Source: Nemopilema nomurai
Lineage: Eukaryota; Cnidaria; Scyphozoa; Rhizostomeae; Rhizostomatidae
Direction of reading: 5' to 3'
Length of the DNA stretch: 64,000 nucleotides
NCBI GenBank assembly: GCA_003864495.1
Contig: ML133446.1
Span: 180,485-244,484 of the forward strand
This document shows, one piece after another, positions 11,457 through 22,689 of this stretch. How positions within the stretch are numbered: the first letter of the stretch is position 1; each line of letters starts with the position of its first letter. Made by a program: the position numbers and the translations under genes. Below the pieces are notes generated by a model. That model ran no database searches and was not told the DNA's origin. It was given only the letters and a program-made list of their open reading frames with translations.

Positions 11457-14400
11457 CTGTGATTTTGCTCCAATAATACGAATCGTCTTAGCACTAGACT
11501 CTTCGCAAGGTGCAGCAGCTCCGAGGCAAAACGAATATTTGCAAATACAGGTCTGCTCAGCAACTAATAAAGCCGAGTTTCAATGGTCATTCTTGCCTCT
11601 GTAATTAACATAGTTCTTTTTAATTAAAGTAGAGCCATGGTGATTTCAATGTAGTATGAACACGCATACGAGTTTGCTCTCGGTAGATAAAAGGCTGGCG
11701 AATTGACTGACGGCTAACTTCTATTTCAATTTGAATGCGTCAACGGCTAGGTGGCAATAAACAATATACTTAGCGTAACAGACATGCTCGTGAAAAGGAA
11801 TATTTAAAAATATAACAGCTATACCTTTGAAAGTTAAAGGCAAATCCAATCACGCTGGCGTAGCAATATTTTGCGTGCATGTTTTTTGGAACAACTTTCT
11901 CGTACTTTTGATAAAATTAGATAAAGTTTTGATAATGTTCGTGCTGTCTACAATGTGTAAAACGGATGCACTCAATACATGATTGTAAGCTAACAATGAA
12001 ACTCTTTTTCCCCTACAATGAATATTTGAATTAAATGCCAGTAACAAATGAAAAAGCTTATTCACCGTCGATTCTAAAATACTGAACACCCAAAGAACAC
12101 CCTAAGAACAAGCGATTAAGCGGCTGAACACCCTTTAAAACACATCAAAATCTGCATATCATTCGAAAAAAATATTTTGGTCAATCAATCAAAATTAATT
12201 TTAGGGACGGAAAGGGCCTGATAAGTCTAATGCTGCTGGTGTTGTTACAACCAACTGATGTTTTGCGCGCCAAAAGTGTGAACGGAGGTTTGTAAACAAA
12301 TTCGAGTTTGACTCACTTGGTGCATTCAAGCAATTTCCCGTTGTTTGAAAATGTTTCACATCCAGTGACCAATGTAAAAATTTGATCGCAGCGATGGTTT
12401 ACTCGATAAAATGAAGATCGTTCCAGAGTGTAAATGAGAGTTTACTAGCTAAAACAGCATACTGTACCGTTTGGGAAAATTAGCGGATAGGAAGAAGAAT
12501 TGTTTGGAGAACAATAGGCAGTCAAGTCACATGTCTTTCTTATATTGGTCTCTTTTCTATGCCTTGAAAAAGAATTGTTCATAACATCACCAGGGGTCGA
12601 ACAACCTGAAGGACAACTACACACACACAAAATTAAGGAGTATATCATGTAACACTGATAATGTGAAATAAACGAGGGGTCATTTCAATAAACATTAATA
12701 TTTACAATAAACGATGCCTGAAACGATTGGTACTCGCTTGGACGCGTTGTTGACTTCTCAATCAACTAAAGATATCCCACTGCGATAACTTAAGACAAGG
12801 CACCCGTTGAAGAATATCGTATAAGGAATAAGACAGAATAAAATAAAACAGTCAGGGTTAATATATATGAGCTTTGGTAAAAAGACCTTATGAAAAGTGC
12901 CACTGCAGCAAAACTTCCAACTTGGAAAGTAATAACTTACAATACTTATTTTACTCTGAAGTAACCTTTTCTTGTCAATCTCTCTTCGGAAGTGGAATGT
13001 TTTTCTTTGCCATAGCATCTTACAATCAAGAATTTACTGCTGTTAGCAAAGAGGTGCATTAATTAGTGCGATCACAGCTCATTGCTGCCATCAAGTTTTG
13101 TTCAAAACTTTTGCATGTAACGAAACAATGGCGTTCAGTAAGTTAAGCGAGAGTAAAGTTTGTACATGACCCAAACTTTGATTTGTAACGGTTTAGTCTA
13201 AGCAATTGAAATGCAAATGAGTTAAGGCTTCAAGCCTGACTCGTGAAGGTTTTAAAATGATATGCTTCGACTGTGATCATAAAATCAGAAGAAACATTCG
13301 ATAGAAGGTTTCACAGTCATCTTCTATTTGGAACTGCCAATCACCGATGTTACACCATGATAATAAACAGATGCAAACTAAAAAATTTTGGAGAAAAACT
13401 GTGGGTGACATGACACATTTTTGGATACTGTGAAGTTGAATCCCAGCCTTCAGCTGTAACCAAAACTTTCGCACTGATTGAAAATCTCTAGAAAAGACCA
13501 GTGAGCCCATTTCCTTCTTGTATCTCTAAGGTTGCTTGAATTTCTTAGAGAACGCTAATCTATGTTATCTATTTCAGGCAAAACTCCCACATTATTTTTT
13601 TCATTGTGTGACCGTTCAATGTAAACGGCCTGGCAAGTTGCTTGCTCCTTCATTTCATGGTAATTGGCCATTGTATTCAACAATTGAGTAGGCATGCTAA
13701 ACAGGAGTCATGCTTTTCATTGCAATTGTCATCATCAAGACCTTCTTTTACACTATATTCAGTAGCCTGCGCGCAGTCTTAACATTCCCTGTTCAGCAAC
13801 AAAAGACTGCGCGCAGGCTATATATTCAGTCATGCTGATATTATTGGTTCTAAAGAGAAGAGGTGACAAATTACATGTTATGCAAAACAAAGCAAGCAAC
13901 TTTGATTATTACAAATGCCTAGCATGCACAAGCTTAACTGAAAAATAAACACGCAAAAGTCTACATAATCATAGATATTTGGTTTCGAATCATCGGTTAT
14001 TCCTTTCCTAGAATAATTCATCTTTTGGTCGTTTTTCTGTACAAACTTATTTGCAATTGTATTAACATCAAATCTGCCTACATCTCCTTTTTCAATAAAA
14101 ACGCAAAAGCAATGTTATTCAAATGGCTAGCCATTGTTTTGGCCTTCGATCACATCACTTGAGCTGCACTGCGGTAGAAAGAATTAAGAATACATCTGAA
14201 AACCCAGCACTAAGTGCCATTTTTCACGTTATCCTCTCCAAAAAACGATCTGCTCTTCACGAAAAGAGTCTATGGCGTTGCTACCATCATATAACTGCAA
14301 ACAAGCGAAAGACAGCAATTAAGGTTCTAAAGTGTGATGATGTTTAGATTTTTTAATTTTAGCCACGTAACATAAAAGATTATCATAAATTACTTCCAAG

Positions 14401-15939
14401 CATGCAGAATTGGCCAAATACGTCTAAAATTAGGTAAGATATTGCCAATGAAATTTTTTAAGTTTGCTAACGATTCACTGTTATTCTGGCTTTGTTCGAA
14501 AAAGTTTTGAACTGAGACCAAAATACACACCACTCTGCCAATTTGTAACACAATTGACTATTTTTGCTTATCTAGAAATATTTCTCTCAAGGTTATCAAT
14601 TTATGCTCTTTCAGGTTATTGGATCCATCACTACACCCTCTGTCCGTAGTAACAACAACAACGCCACTTTGTATTTGTGGCGCGAATACTTTAAAAAGCT
14701 CTGACTAAAATGACGTGACTCGTGTTGTGATTTGAACGCTTTTTGTCGTATGCTTAGTGGCAGTATCAGTAATGAGTCGGAAACTGCTTTAACAACTGCA
14801 TTGCCAAATGAATCTGCCACATTTTAAGTGCAGGAAGAGACTGCTCTGGAAGTACCAAAGCAGAAGATATAACTTGGAATCCAATGGTATGTATGCCCTG
14901 TGTATGTGCATGGTTAGCTTTGGGCGTGCCAGGCCACATCTAGATTTCATATGCCTTAGCTGTATTTTTCAAGCTAGGTCAATTAATCTCCATGCAAGCA
15001 ATAATTGAAATGCACGGAAGAAGTTCAAATAGTGTAGTTGGGAATTCTCAATTCTTTTTATTTAATTCTAAGAGATGGCAAAAATTTGAATGCACAAAAA
15101 TTTTCTTTTGTATAGACTTTCAAAACAGTTCACAGTTGTTGTTCTTGCTTTTGTACTGAAGACTGGCTGAAGTTTTTTTAATTATTTTCTCATACCTTGT
15201 TAAAATCGTAATTTTTTTATTTATGATTCAAAACATTGTGCTTGGAATTTCTATTTGTCATCAAAATTTCTTTTGGACCCAGGCATAGGCAAATTCATAT
15301 ATCAATTAATTGTTGATGTCTATTTATTTCTAGATCAATGCTCAGGAGCTAGGAACTTGAAAAACATCTTAACCATGGTAGGCTATTTTCTGGTTTGTCC
15401 ATCAGAAATCCTAAACAGCATCCTAATTCAATGGCAGTAAGATTTGCTTTGCTTTAAATACCAGACAGCCCATAAATTGTTGCTTGTTTTTCTCAAATTC
15501 ACACATGCTTGTAGCTATGTCAGCACCCTTGCTTCCAGTTTATTTTGAGCAAATATTAGAGCAGTATGTTTTCAGAAAAAGTTTTCAAATTTGAAGCCTC
15601 TAGTTATAAGATGTTTGGCTCTTCTGTGGCTTTACTAGTTTACCAATTAAATATGTAAGTACTGAATATTAACCAGCTCAATGTTTTATTATTCTTTTTC
15701 ACTGACTTACATTTCTTCTTCACACTTCTTTAAATTTCTTCAGTATTATGAAAGTGATTTTATTATGGAACATTCTTGTTGTTCATATGAGTTGGATCTG
15801 CTATGTGATTTATCATTACTTATATTGTGATAATTATATGTATGTTGCTTGTCCAAAAAGTATGCTATACCAAACAAGTATGCTTCATCAATTTAAAATT
15901 CTGCAGAAATATTTAGTGTTAGAATGATCCATATTATCC
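11457..15939. other. long gene-poor stretch
   Basis: No reading frame here shows domain-like features or a credible splice partner. The only structured feature is a 58-bp foldback element at 13763-13820 (separate entry). The promoter of the minus-strand lectin gene should lie near its left edge. Confidence 0.45.
13763..13820. mobile_element. 58-bp perfect foldback mini-element with 9-bp flanking direct repeats
   Basis: The 18-bp arm tagcctgcgcgcagtctt (13763-13780) is exactly inverted at 13803-13820, around a 22-bp loop. The 9-bp sequence tatattcag lies directly on both sides (13754-13762 and 13821-13829), as expected of a target-site duplication. The size and arms fit a very short non-autonomous DNA transposon (MITE). 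An 8-9 bp duplication would suit a hAT-type mobiliser, which is inference. Confidence 0.75.
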
Positions 15940-16760
15940 TTTATATGGACAATGGCCAATCACTATGCTCTAGAAAGAATTAATCATTTTTTCTATAACA
16001 ACAAAAACCTAAATCTGAATAAAAGAAATACTATTTACATGTACCATTCATGGCGGCGAAAGACTCTAGGTCATCTGGTCCCCACTTACAATTCAACTAT
16101 TAATTTCAAGATAGTATCAGTACAAGCAAAAAGTAACAAAAAGACACACAAAAACAAAAAAAGAAACAAAAAAAACGTAAAAGAGAAAAGCTGAATAAAA
16201 GATGCTACATAGGGTGGATATGAGCATACTGACAATATAAATGGAGCCGCTTTGTTTTATCAATGAACGAAATTGTAGCTTCTAAAATCATTCTGTTTGA
16301 GACAATGTTTAATTTTTCATCTCCAAACAACAAAAGGTGAGTGAGTGCTTCGTTGTCCAAAACTGACAAGTCCAATAGCGGAATGTCTCCAAGCTGACCA
16401 AAGATATCTCTACAAGCATTATAGAAAAGTGGGCAGTGCAGGATGAAATGTTCATTATCCTCTTTTCCTATACCGCACACACACAAGGGACTTAAGCAAT
16501 CAAAGTCATATCTAAATCTATGTTCATTTAGAGGACTAAATCCAACCCTGAGTCTTGTTAGATTTCTAACACCTGTTAGATTAATCATTTGCTAAGGTAA
16601 GGTATAAAATTTGTTGCTTCAGTTAGACTTTCCTCTAATCTACATCCATAATACATAAACGTTTTAAAGTTTTTTTGCTTGTTTTGCCAGCAAGGAAGCT
16701 TATATATTGCTATGGCAGACTCATTCATATTTCTTCTAATAAAAGATTACCCCTATTATC
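15940..16760 (-). mobile_element. 3' fragment of a non-LTR retrotransposon (LINE)
   Basis: On the minus strand, a truncated reverse-transcriptase C-terminal region is followed by an A/T-rich 3' UTR-like tail running to about 15940. Similarity in broken frames extends upstream to about 16760. No catalytic polymerase core is present, so this is a dead 5'-truncated copy, the usual fate of LINE insertions. The outer limits are estimates. Confidence 0.65.
16205..16588 (-). pseudogene. reverse transcriptase C-terminal zinc-knuckle region
   Basis: A 127-residue open frame contains LTRLRVGFSPLNEHRFRYDF followed by a CCHC-type knuckle (CVCG, then NEHFILHCP). This arrangement is typical of the C-terminus of cnidarian LINE reverse transcriptases. 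It has no polymerase or endonuclease motif and no independent start, so it is a fragment. The open frame suggests a fairly young or lightly decayed insertion. Confidence 0.75.
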
Positions 16761-17340
16761 CAGATCTGAAGGTATTGATAAAGCTGTATATAGTTCTTAT
16801 AGATTAAAAATGTTTTAGGAGGCAGTGCTTTAAATAAAAAATGAAGCTAATAATATGGTTAAGGTGATACTGGGAACGGATAGCGATAGCGGCAAATGCA
16901 AACGCCAGAAAATGACCAAATATTTGTGGATCAAAAACACTAGAGGGTTGCATTTTAGCACTGCATACCTTACAGCCCCGTCGAAATTGTAAAAGAACGA
17001 AGCCAAATCTTAAATAAGTTTGAGAAAACCCTGATTGCGCCAAAACATATACTGACGACAATGTTTGTATAATTGGTCAAGCTAGGTCGCTCCCCTAGAA
17101 ATCCTATTAATCCTTCTCCCCTAGAAACCCCTATTAATCCTTTTGTCTTTCCACCAAACGAATCAACATTTTTGCGACCAACCCTTCCCCCAGATTGAAT
17201 GGAAGCTGTACTTTGTACCAACATTGTTTTAGGGTGGAGAAGGGAAGTGAACCGCGATTGGCGCGCCAAATAAATGAAAAACGCAAAAGCAAAATAAAAT
17301 AGTGAGGTTTTCCAAGGTTTTTTGGCAGGTATTGAGGTGT
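16761..17340. other. no gene seen
   Basis: Short frames only. A CT-rich imperfect direct repeat (cccctagaa...ctattaatcctt, twice) lies near 17091-17142. Confidence 0.4.
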
Positions 17341-17975
17341 TTTTGAGTCTTCTAGTGTTTTTTCCTAGGGTTCAACCTAGGTTGAAACACAGGTTAAGAT
17401 CTTCGAAATGCAGTGTAAACGCAAACCTGGTTTGAACCCAGGTAAACGATCTATCTAATTCGCGCCAAACACAAAGTAAAAAGATTAGTCTTCAAAACAA
17501 CATTCTCTGATATCTTCTTGAGTTCCACCTTCAATATGCACCATCCATTCCGTCGTCTTATTCGTCGCACATTGCTCAACTTCGAAACTGTTTAAAACAA
17601 TATGATGATAATCATCAACATTAAAACCTGCCTTGGAAAGTGCATTCCCAACATCAAATTATCATGGTCGCCGCCCGCCATTTTAATAGATACCAAAGAA
17701 CGCCATTCACAACGAAGCGCATGCCTGGCGAAACTAGCCTGGGCTCAACCCAACTTTGCATTTACACTATACTTTGTGTTAAATGTAGTGTAAACGAAAG
17801 TGGGTTCAACCAAGGCTAGCGTTAAACCAGGTTAAAAGTTGTAGTGTTAACTAGGGTTAAGGTCGGTGTAACCCTGGTTCAACCCAGGTTAACTGCGTTT
17901 ACACTACAAAAATTGTCAACCCATGTTTACGTTAACCCAGGTCCAACCCAGATTGAAAGTTGTAATGTAAGCAGG
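17341..17975. repeat. foldback repeat built of ggtt-aaccc/gtgtaaacg motifs
   Basis: Left-side motifs (ggttcaacctaggttgaa at about 17369-17387; agtgtaaacgca at 17412-17423; tttgaacccagg at about 17431-17442) recur in inverted orientation on the right (tgcgtttacact at 17894-17905, exactly complementary; ggttcaacccagg just before it). More copies of the same motifs lie at 17740-17965. This looks like a degenerate foldback or MITE-type element with multiply repeated arms. The superfamily is unknown and the ends are approximate. Confidence 0.55.
17485..17681 (-). CDS. possible small two-exon gene inside the foldback repeat (unrecognised)
   Basis: On the minus strand an ATG at 17681 opens MAGGDHDNLMLGMHFPRQ, then a possible very short intron (gtttta ... 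aacag, about 42 nt), then a segment containing VEQCATNKTTEWMVHIEGG that ends in TAA at 17485. Without the intron the frame stops early. It may be the cargo of a transposon or a captured exon. I do not recognise it, and chance is a real alternative. Confidence 0.2.
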
Positions 17976-18873
17976 GCCTTAGTTGTTCTCAGAAAAATCT
18001 TTGAGCCAACAATGCATTTTGAAAATTTTTCCATCCAAGGTCGTGTGCTCAAACCTAAAACATTCAGGTTTAAATGAGTCGTGTGCCCAAATCATTTTAC
18101 TTTTTCACCTTTTCTCAGCTGCCTGCTCAACCAATTGCTTTATGAATTACTCTTGTAAAGGAATGATCGACGGAGATCCCTGCTCATACTTAGCCCATTC
18201 TTTCTTCGCAATGTGCTTGTAGCATGTCCTTCATGCTTTTTGATAGTCCTCTCTATTCTTTTCACCCTTTGATTAGGCTGTTCGATCGTCTTTAACGCTC
18301 AGAAGCTGTTCATAATGCCCTTTTTAGCTACCTTCTATACTTCGCCTTTCCTGTTAGAGGCTTTCTCTCACTAGTCCTTATAAGGCATGCTTGCTTTGCA
18401 TGTCCTTTGCTGTTTCATGCATTAGTTTCTCCTTTGTCATGTCAAATTTCCACGCAACCGCATTTCTTGCTTTTCCTGCTGCCTCCTTTGCGTCCCTTCT
18501 TCTATTCTCTACACTTTGTTTCTATTCCTGATTGCTATTCAAGCGGCATTAAACGCAGCATTTTTCATCCAATCAAACGAGGCTTCATACAGTTTTATTC
18601 TGTCATATTTCGCTTCTAACCGACACATGGTAAATTTCCTGTTCTGGTGCCTGTTGTAATCAGTTATTCTACATGAAGAGCAATGATTATATTATATCAA
18701 AGCTCATAAAGAAATCGTCCATGTAATGCAGACTGGCGTCTAGAGCGAAAACTGCATTAAATCAGTATTAGAAAGCAAGAACCAGTAGCGATTAAATTTT
18801 TATTGAAAAATTGATGCTTCACCTTATTGAAAGTGATGCTTTCAAAAAGCACGGAACGATAAATTTTGCATAC
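17976..18873. other. no gene seen
   Basis: Several short frames without recognisable domains or splice partners. Confidence 0.4.
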
Positions 18874-19140
18874 TTAAAGAGGAAATGAAACCAAATTTTT
18901 TATTTTAAATTCTGAATCCCCGTAATGAATTACCTTATCACCCAGAATTTCAATGTGTTTAGAGAAATTTTGGCTAAACTACGAGGGCAATACTGACTTC
19001 AATTTTTCAATCAAAAAGTGGCACCGGTGCGCCCTGTTTAACTAGCCTCGTTTTGAATGTTGTGACGTAAAGTTATGGACACGCGCAGCGTTTCGTAATA
19101 TTTACATCCCGTTTCTACGTACTGAAACTTTAGATTAGCT

Positions 19141-19480
19141 ATGGAGCCAGGTAACAAAACCAAGGTTCGTGGTGGTCTACGATGTGTTGTACACACTCTA
19201 GACAATAAAAAGCTATTGTAATGACAGTTATACCAAGGGTTTAAACACCCATCGCTTTCCAAAGGACCCTACTGTACGCCGGCAGTGAACTAAATTTGTT
19301 AGAAAGCGTAGGCCAAATTTTGACCAAAGCTACTTTTCAAACCCCGTCCTTTGCTCAGATCATTTTGAACCAGGTTGCTATACAAGGAGCGTAGCTAGTC
19401 TACTAGAGGGGGACGACGTTTCACAAACAAAAAGTTTTTACAACGAGATGCTGTTCTGGCATTATACCAGAAATGAAGGA
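19141..19480 (+). pseudogene. degenerate THAP zinc-finger (transposase N-terminus)
   Basis: Translation in shifting frames gives GGLRCVV, then THRFPKDPTVRRQ, then FVRKRRPNFDQ, then LCSDHFEPGCY. These are the C2CH core, the HRFPKDP motif and the LCSDHF motif of THAP domains, in the right order and spacing. In-frame stops after LL and RRQ and at least one frameshift break it. The Cys expected after CVVHT is Leu. THAP domains bind DNA at transposon ends and are known in P and Kolobok elements. Acidic or Lys/Ser-rich segments at about 20180-20460 and 20640-20799 may be later parts of the same gene. No DDE catalytic core was identified. Confidence 0.7.
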
Positions 19481-21169
19481 AATTCAACCTCTTAGTCTAA
19501 ACGGGAAAAAAGAAAGGTAAGATTTAATTTTTTTGCCTACTTCATTTTCAATATATTCCTTTAATTAATGTGTAAATAAAGCAAAATATACGATACATAA
19601 AATGACAAGGTTAACTACAATATATAAACGTGGAGCTCGTGTTTAAATCTTCCCCCTCAAAATAAGTAGATTGGGTACAACAGAATAAAAGTAAACACAA
19701 CTCGCTACTTTTTGTCTATTTAAACAAAACAATTGGTTTTATCAAAATCTCAACGTGATAAAAGTTTTCATAACAAACAATTGGTGTTTATTGTGACATA
19801 TTTTTTAGAATGTTGGCATTGCAATTAAAAAACAACATTTTGTATCTTCTACAAAGTTGAGCCCTTCCAATTTGAAGGTTTACAAAATACATATATGCAT
19901 ATAGAACATTTATCAAATTGTATAGATTCACCCAGGGCGCAGCCAAAAGGATTAGTTCTTGCTGACAAAAAGGGTGTATCTCACTCATTAAGGGTGTGGT
20001 CAAGATAAATACTCTCATATAAAGGCTGCTTTTATGTGTTTCTGTTTCAAATGTTAGTATGTTATAATTGTTGCAAAAAAGTTACAGGTAGAGTATCCAG
20101 CAAGTTTCCTGGCAAAAATAACCAATGTAGGGGGGGGGGGGTACCACACCTACCAAACCCCCTTTGGTGGCGTCCCTGGATTCCATAAATGTAGTGGCCC
20201 AAATTCACATTCTGTTTTTCAGGGTGTAAGAGATACAATACAATGTGGCTTCTGTTGCGGATACACAAATGGAACTATTCAAGAGCAATTATTCGACGAA
20301 GCAACATCTTCTAAAACTGATAAATGGCAGACAGTCTTTACAGAAACCAGCATGGAAGCAACTTCATTTCCAGATGTGTCAAGTTTAGCCTGTCAAGATT
20401 GCAAGGTGAAAACCTTGAGATTGAAAAACTTGAGTGAATCGCCAAAATCTGAAAATAATTAGACAGAAAAGGAAATTAACAAGTCAAAATAATGTAAGTT
20501 CGCTTTGCACAATAACATTTGCTGATATGCCAAATTTAAATTCCATTTCATTTCCATATAAATTACTTTTTGTAACCCTTTTCTCATTTATGCTTTGTTT
20601 GTAGGCAATCAATTATCTATAATGTAAAATAAAGAAATTCAGCGAGTCAAAACAAGGACAGCCAACTAAGCCCAGGAAAAACAGGAAGACAGTTGAAGAG
20701 GAAGACAGTGATTCTGATTCCTACAAAAGTTTCGCTGAAAATGATGAGGAGTGGAATCCAGAAAGAGATGAGGATGAATTTGAAGACAGAGAAGAATAAT
20801 TTGTAAATGAGGGAGAAATAGAATGTGTGAAAATTATGACTATGAAAGAGTAACCAATGAAACAAGAGGAAACATTAGGTAAAACTATCATGATGACATC
20901 ATTGCATAATTATATGATAGAAAAGGTATGAACAAGTCACATAATAGGTAATATTATCCACCAAACTGTAATACTTTAATACTGTAATACTGGGGAGATT
21001 TGACAACTTGTTGAACTTGTAAACAAAAGAAAATCCATGGTAGAAATGATTACAGCTCTCAAATATCTGATTAAGATAAAACTGCCAAAACTATTTCCTT
21101 TCAAAACTATCAATCATATACATGACTTGCTTCATTAAATAAGATGATTTGTTTTGTTACTTACTCGTG

Positions 21170-21800
21170 TAGGCTTGCCTTCCTGTGATACTCCCCTGTC
21201 TGTCCCTTCGCAGTGGGCCAACATTCCGAAACACAGTTGTATTTGACATGGCAATGAAATCTTCATGTTGTGCAATACATATTTGTTCAATGCTTTCGTC
21301 CAATACAAGTTAACCCAGTGCAGCATCTGCACTCCAAAGCACCAACAAGATGATAAACTTCATATTTTCAACATCTACACCTGCAAAAAAGCCATATAAT
21401 CAAATTAAGTTTACGATGGTGCGACCCTCCGGGCCTGGCCTAGGCACTGTACATGACGCTTGCTAATTTCGATTGATACCTACAGTATTTAGACATCATT
21501 TAAACTAAAGATAACGAGTTTTAAACATATATGCGACATTTATGGAATAAACTTACCATGAACTAACTTCTGTTTTTTGTTCGTATCGCTCTCGCAAAAT
21601 TGCCGGGGTTAGGCCGTCGTGACCTAGGTTATCCTCGTCGCTACTTGATTCCGTGTCTGCCGAATTGGTATGGCCTGGCAGGAACACAGTAAACAGCAAC
21701 TGCCCCCTCTTCTTCTTCGGAAACTCCTAAGCTAGTGTCACTTTCGTCCAATATGGTGAGAATTGAAATTCAAAAACTAAACATGCGATCGCCAACTCTG
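21170..21800 (-). pseudogene. degenerate P2X7-like zinc-coordinating cysteine domain gene
   Basis: On the minus strand, an N-terminal exon (about 21800-21560) has an ARPYQF-like start, an acidic Ser-rich stretch (ESSSDEDN) and LRERYEQKTEVSSW before a gtaagt donor. After an acceptor near 21380 the next exon continues WCRC-stop, then ECRCC, then in a shifted frame ICIAQHEDFIAMSNTTVFRN and RRDRQGSI. The WCxC...ECxCC...CI..HEDF...RD..G series is the hallmark of P2X purinoceptor 7-like C-terminal (ballast) domains, which occur as stand-alone proteins in cnidarians. Stops and a frameshift show decay. It lies inside the transposon, on the strand opposite the THAP gene. Confidence 0.65.
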
Positions 21801-22200
21801 CCAGAAAATTTGTTGTCCTCGAACATGCGCGCTTCGTGTCCATAACTTTACGTCACAGCTCGCTAGTGTCTAGTCCCCCTTCGCCATTTTTTGGTTGAAA
21901 AATTATTGTCAGTTTAGCGGTGTTTAAGTTTGTTTTTAATAGTCTTCTTGCTTGAAATAGCTAATGCGAACTATTTTTCCTACACAATTGTGGGTGGAGA
22001 AATCGATTAAACGAATAAAAAAAATGGTTTCATTTCCTCTTTAAAGCAATTTTTGGCCGATTTTTCTCAGAATAATTAAACGTTGGAAAATAGCCAGTTG
22101 CAATAGATGATCGATCATAAACAATAGATGATTGTAAGAAAAGGTCATAATTGGCTGTTTAACGACCAATCAACGATAATTTCACGCCTTTTAGAAGAGT

Positions 22201-22689
22201 CTAACTAAATGAAAAGGGGAATTGCTTCTGTCTACATATAATACAACAGTTGTCGTCTTCACATGTTTTGGCGCAAACTTGATTCTCTAAAAGATGTTGC
22301 CATATAACCGAATTACATTTACGTAAGGCATTGATTGTAATTTTAAGGAAGTTATTTCTTCTTTGCAAAAAGTATGTGCTCAGTGCTGTTGAACAAGCAT
22401 AGAGGGTCATCATCGAATCTGTGATATATAACAGGCTCAACATCAGGAAGTATAAATTTAAGTAGCGAGTCTTGAAAACAGTCGCAAGTAAAGTAGGCAG
22501 CGAGAGGCCAAGAGGAGAATTGGTGCCAATGGCAGAAAGAATTGGCCTAGCAAGACATTCAGATTTATGGAGACAATATTCTACAAATAGCACCCAGACC
22601 TTTTTTGCGACTGCGCAACAAGCTATGATCTCGACCTTTGGCCTTTCATCTGGTTGAGACGAAAGTTTGGAGTTGTCCTTGATTTGCAC
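22201..22689 (-). CDS. hypothetical 162-residue open frame
   Basis: An uninterrupted minus-strand frame from 22689 to 22201 starts MQIKDNSKLSSQ and contains one hydrophobic stretch (about residues 70-105) and several Cys near the C-terminus (CEDDNCCIICR). It is the longest single-exon frame in the window and lies next to the transposon, but shows no signal peptide and no family resemblance I know. It could be chance, an exon, or decayed transposon material. Confidence 0.2.
   Translation of the reverse strand: MQIKDNSKLSSQPDERPKVEIIACCAVAKKVWVLFVEYCLHKSECLARPILSAIGTNSPLGLSLPTLLATVFKTRYLNLYFLMLSLLYITDSMMTLYACSTALSTYFLQRRNNFLKITINALRKCNSVIWQHLLENQVCAKTCEDDNCCIICRQKQFPFSFS

Larger units (their letters stand above)
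18878..22040. mobile_element. 3.16-kb TTAA-flanked DNA transposon, Kolobok-like, degenerate
   Basis: TTAA lies immediately outside both ends (18874-18877 and 22041-22044). The termini are inverted repeats beginning AGAGGAAATGAAACCA on each strand. Similarity continues imperfectly inwards to a second exact block, tgacgtaaagttatggacac, at 19063-19082 and inverted at 21836-21855. Both blocks sit 185 bp from their end, so the terminal inverted repeat is about 205 bp. TTAA duplication and an internal THAP domain suit the Kolobok superfamily; piggyBac shares TTAA but not THAP. Reading frames are broken, so this copy is not autonomous. Confidence 0.75.

Noticed and set aside
18407..18619. 70-codon plus-strand frame rich in Phe, Ser and Pro
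   Set aside because: Composition follows the local CT-rich sequence; no start context, splice site or homology was recognised.
18874..22044. Assignment of the TTAA element to piggyBac
   Set aside because: The ends lack the typical piggyBac start, and the internal gene is a THAP protein, which suits Kolobok better. No transposase core was found to settle it.
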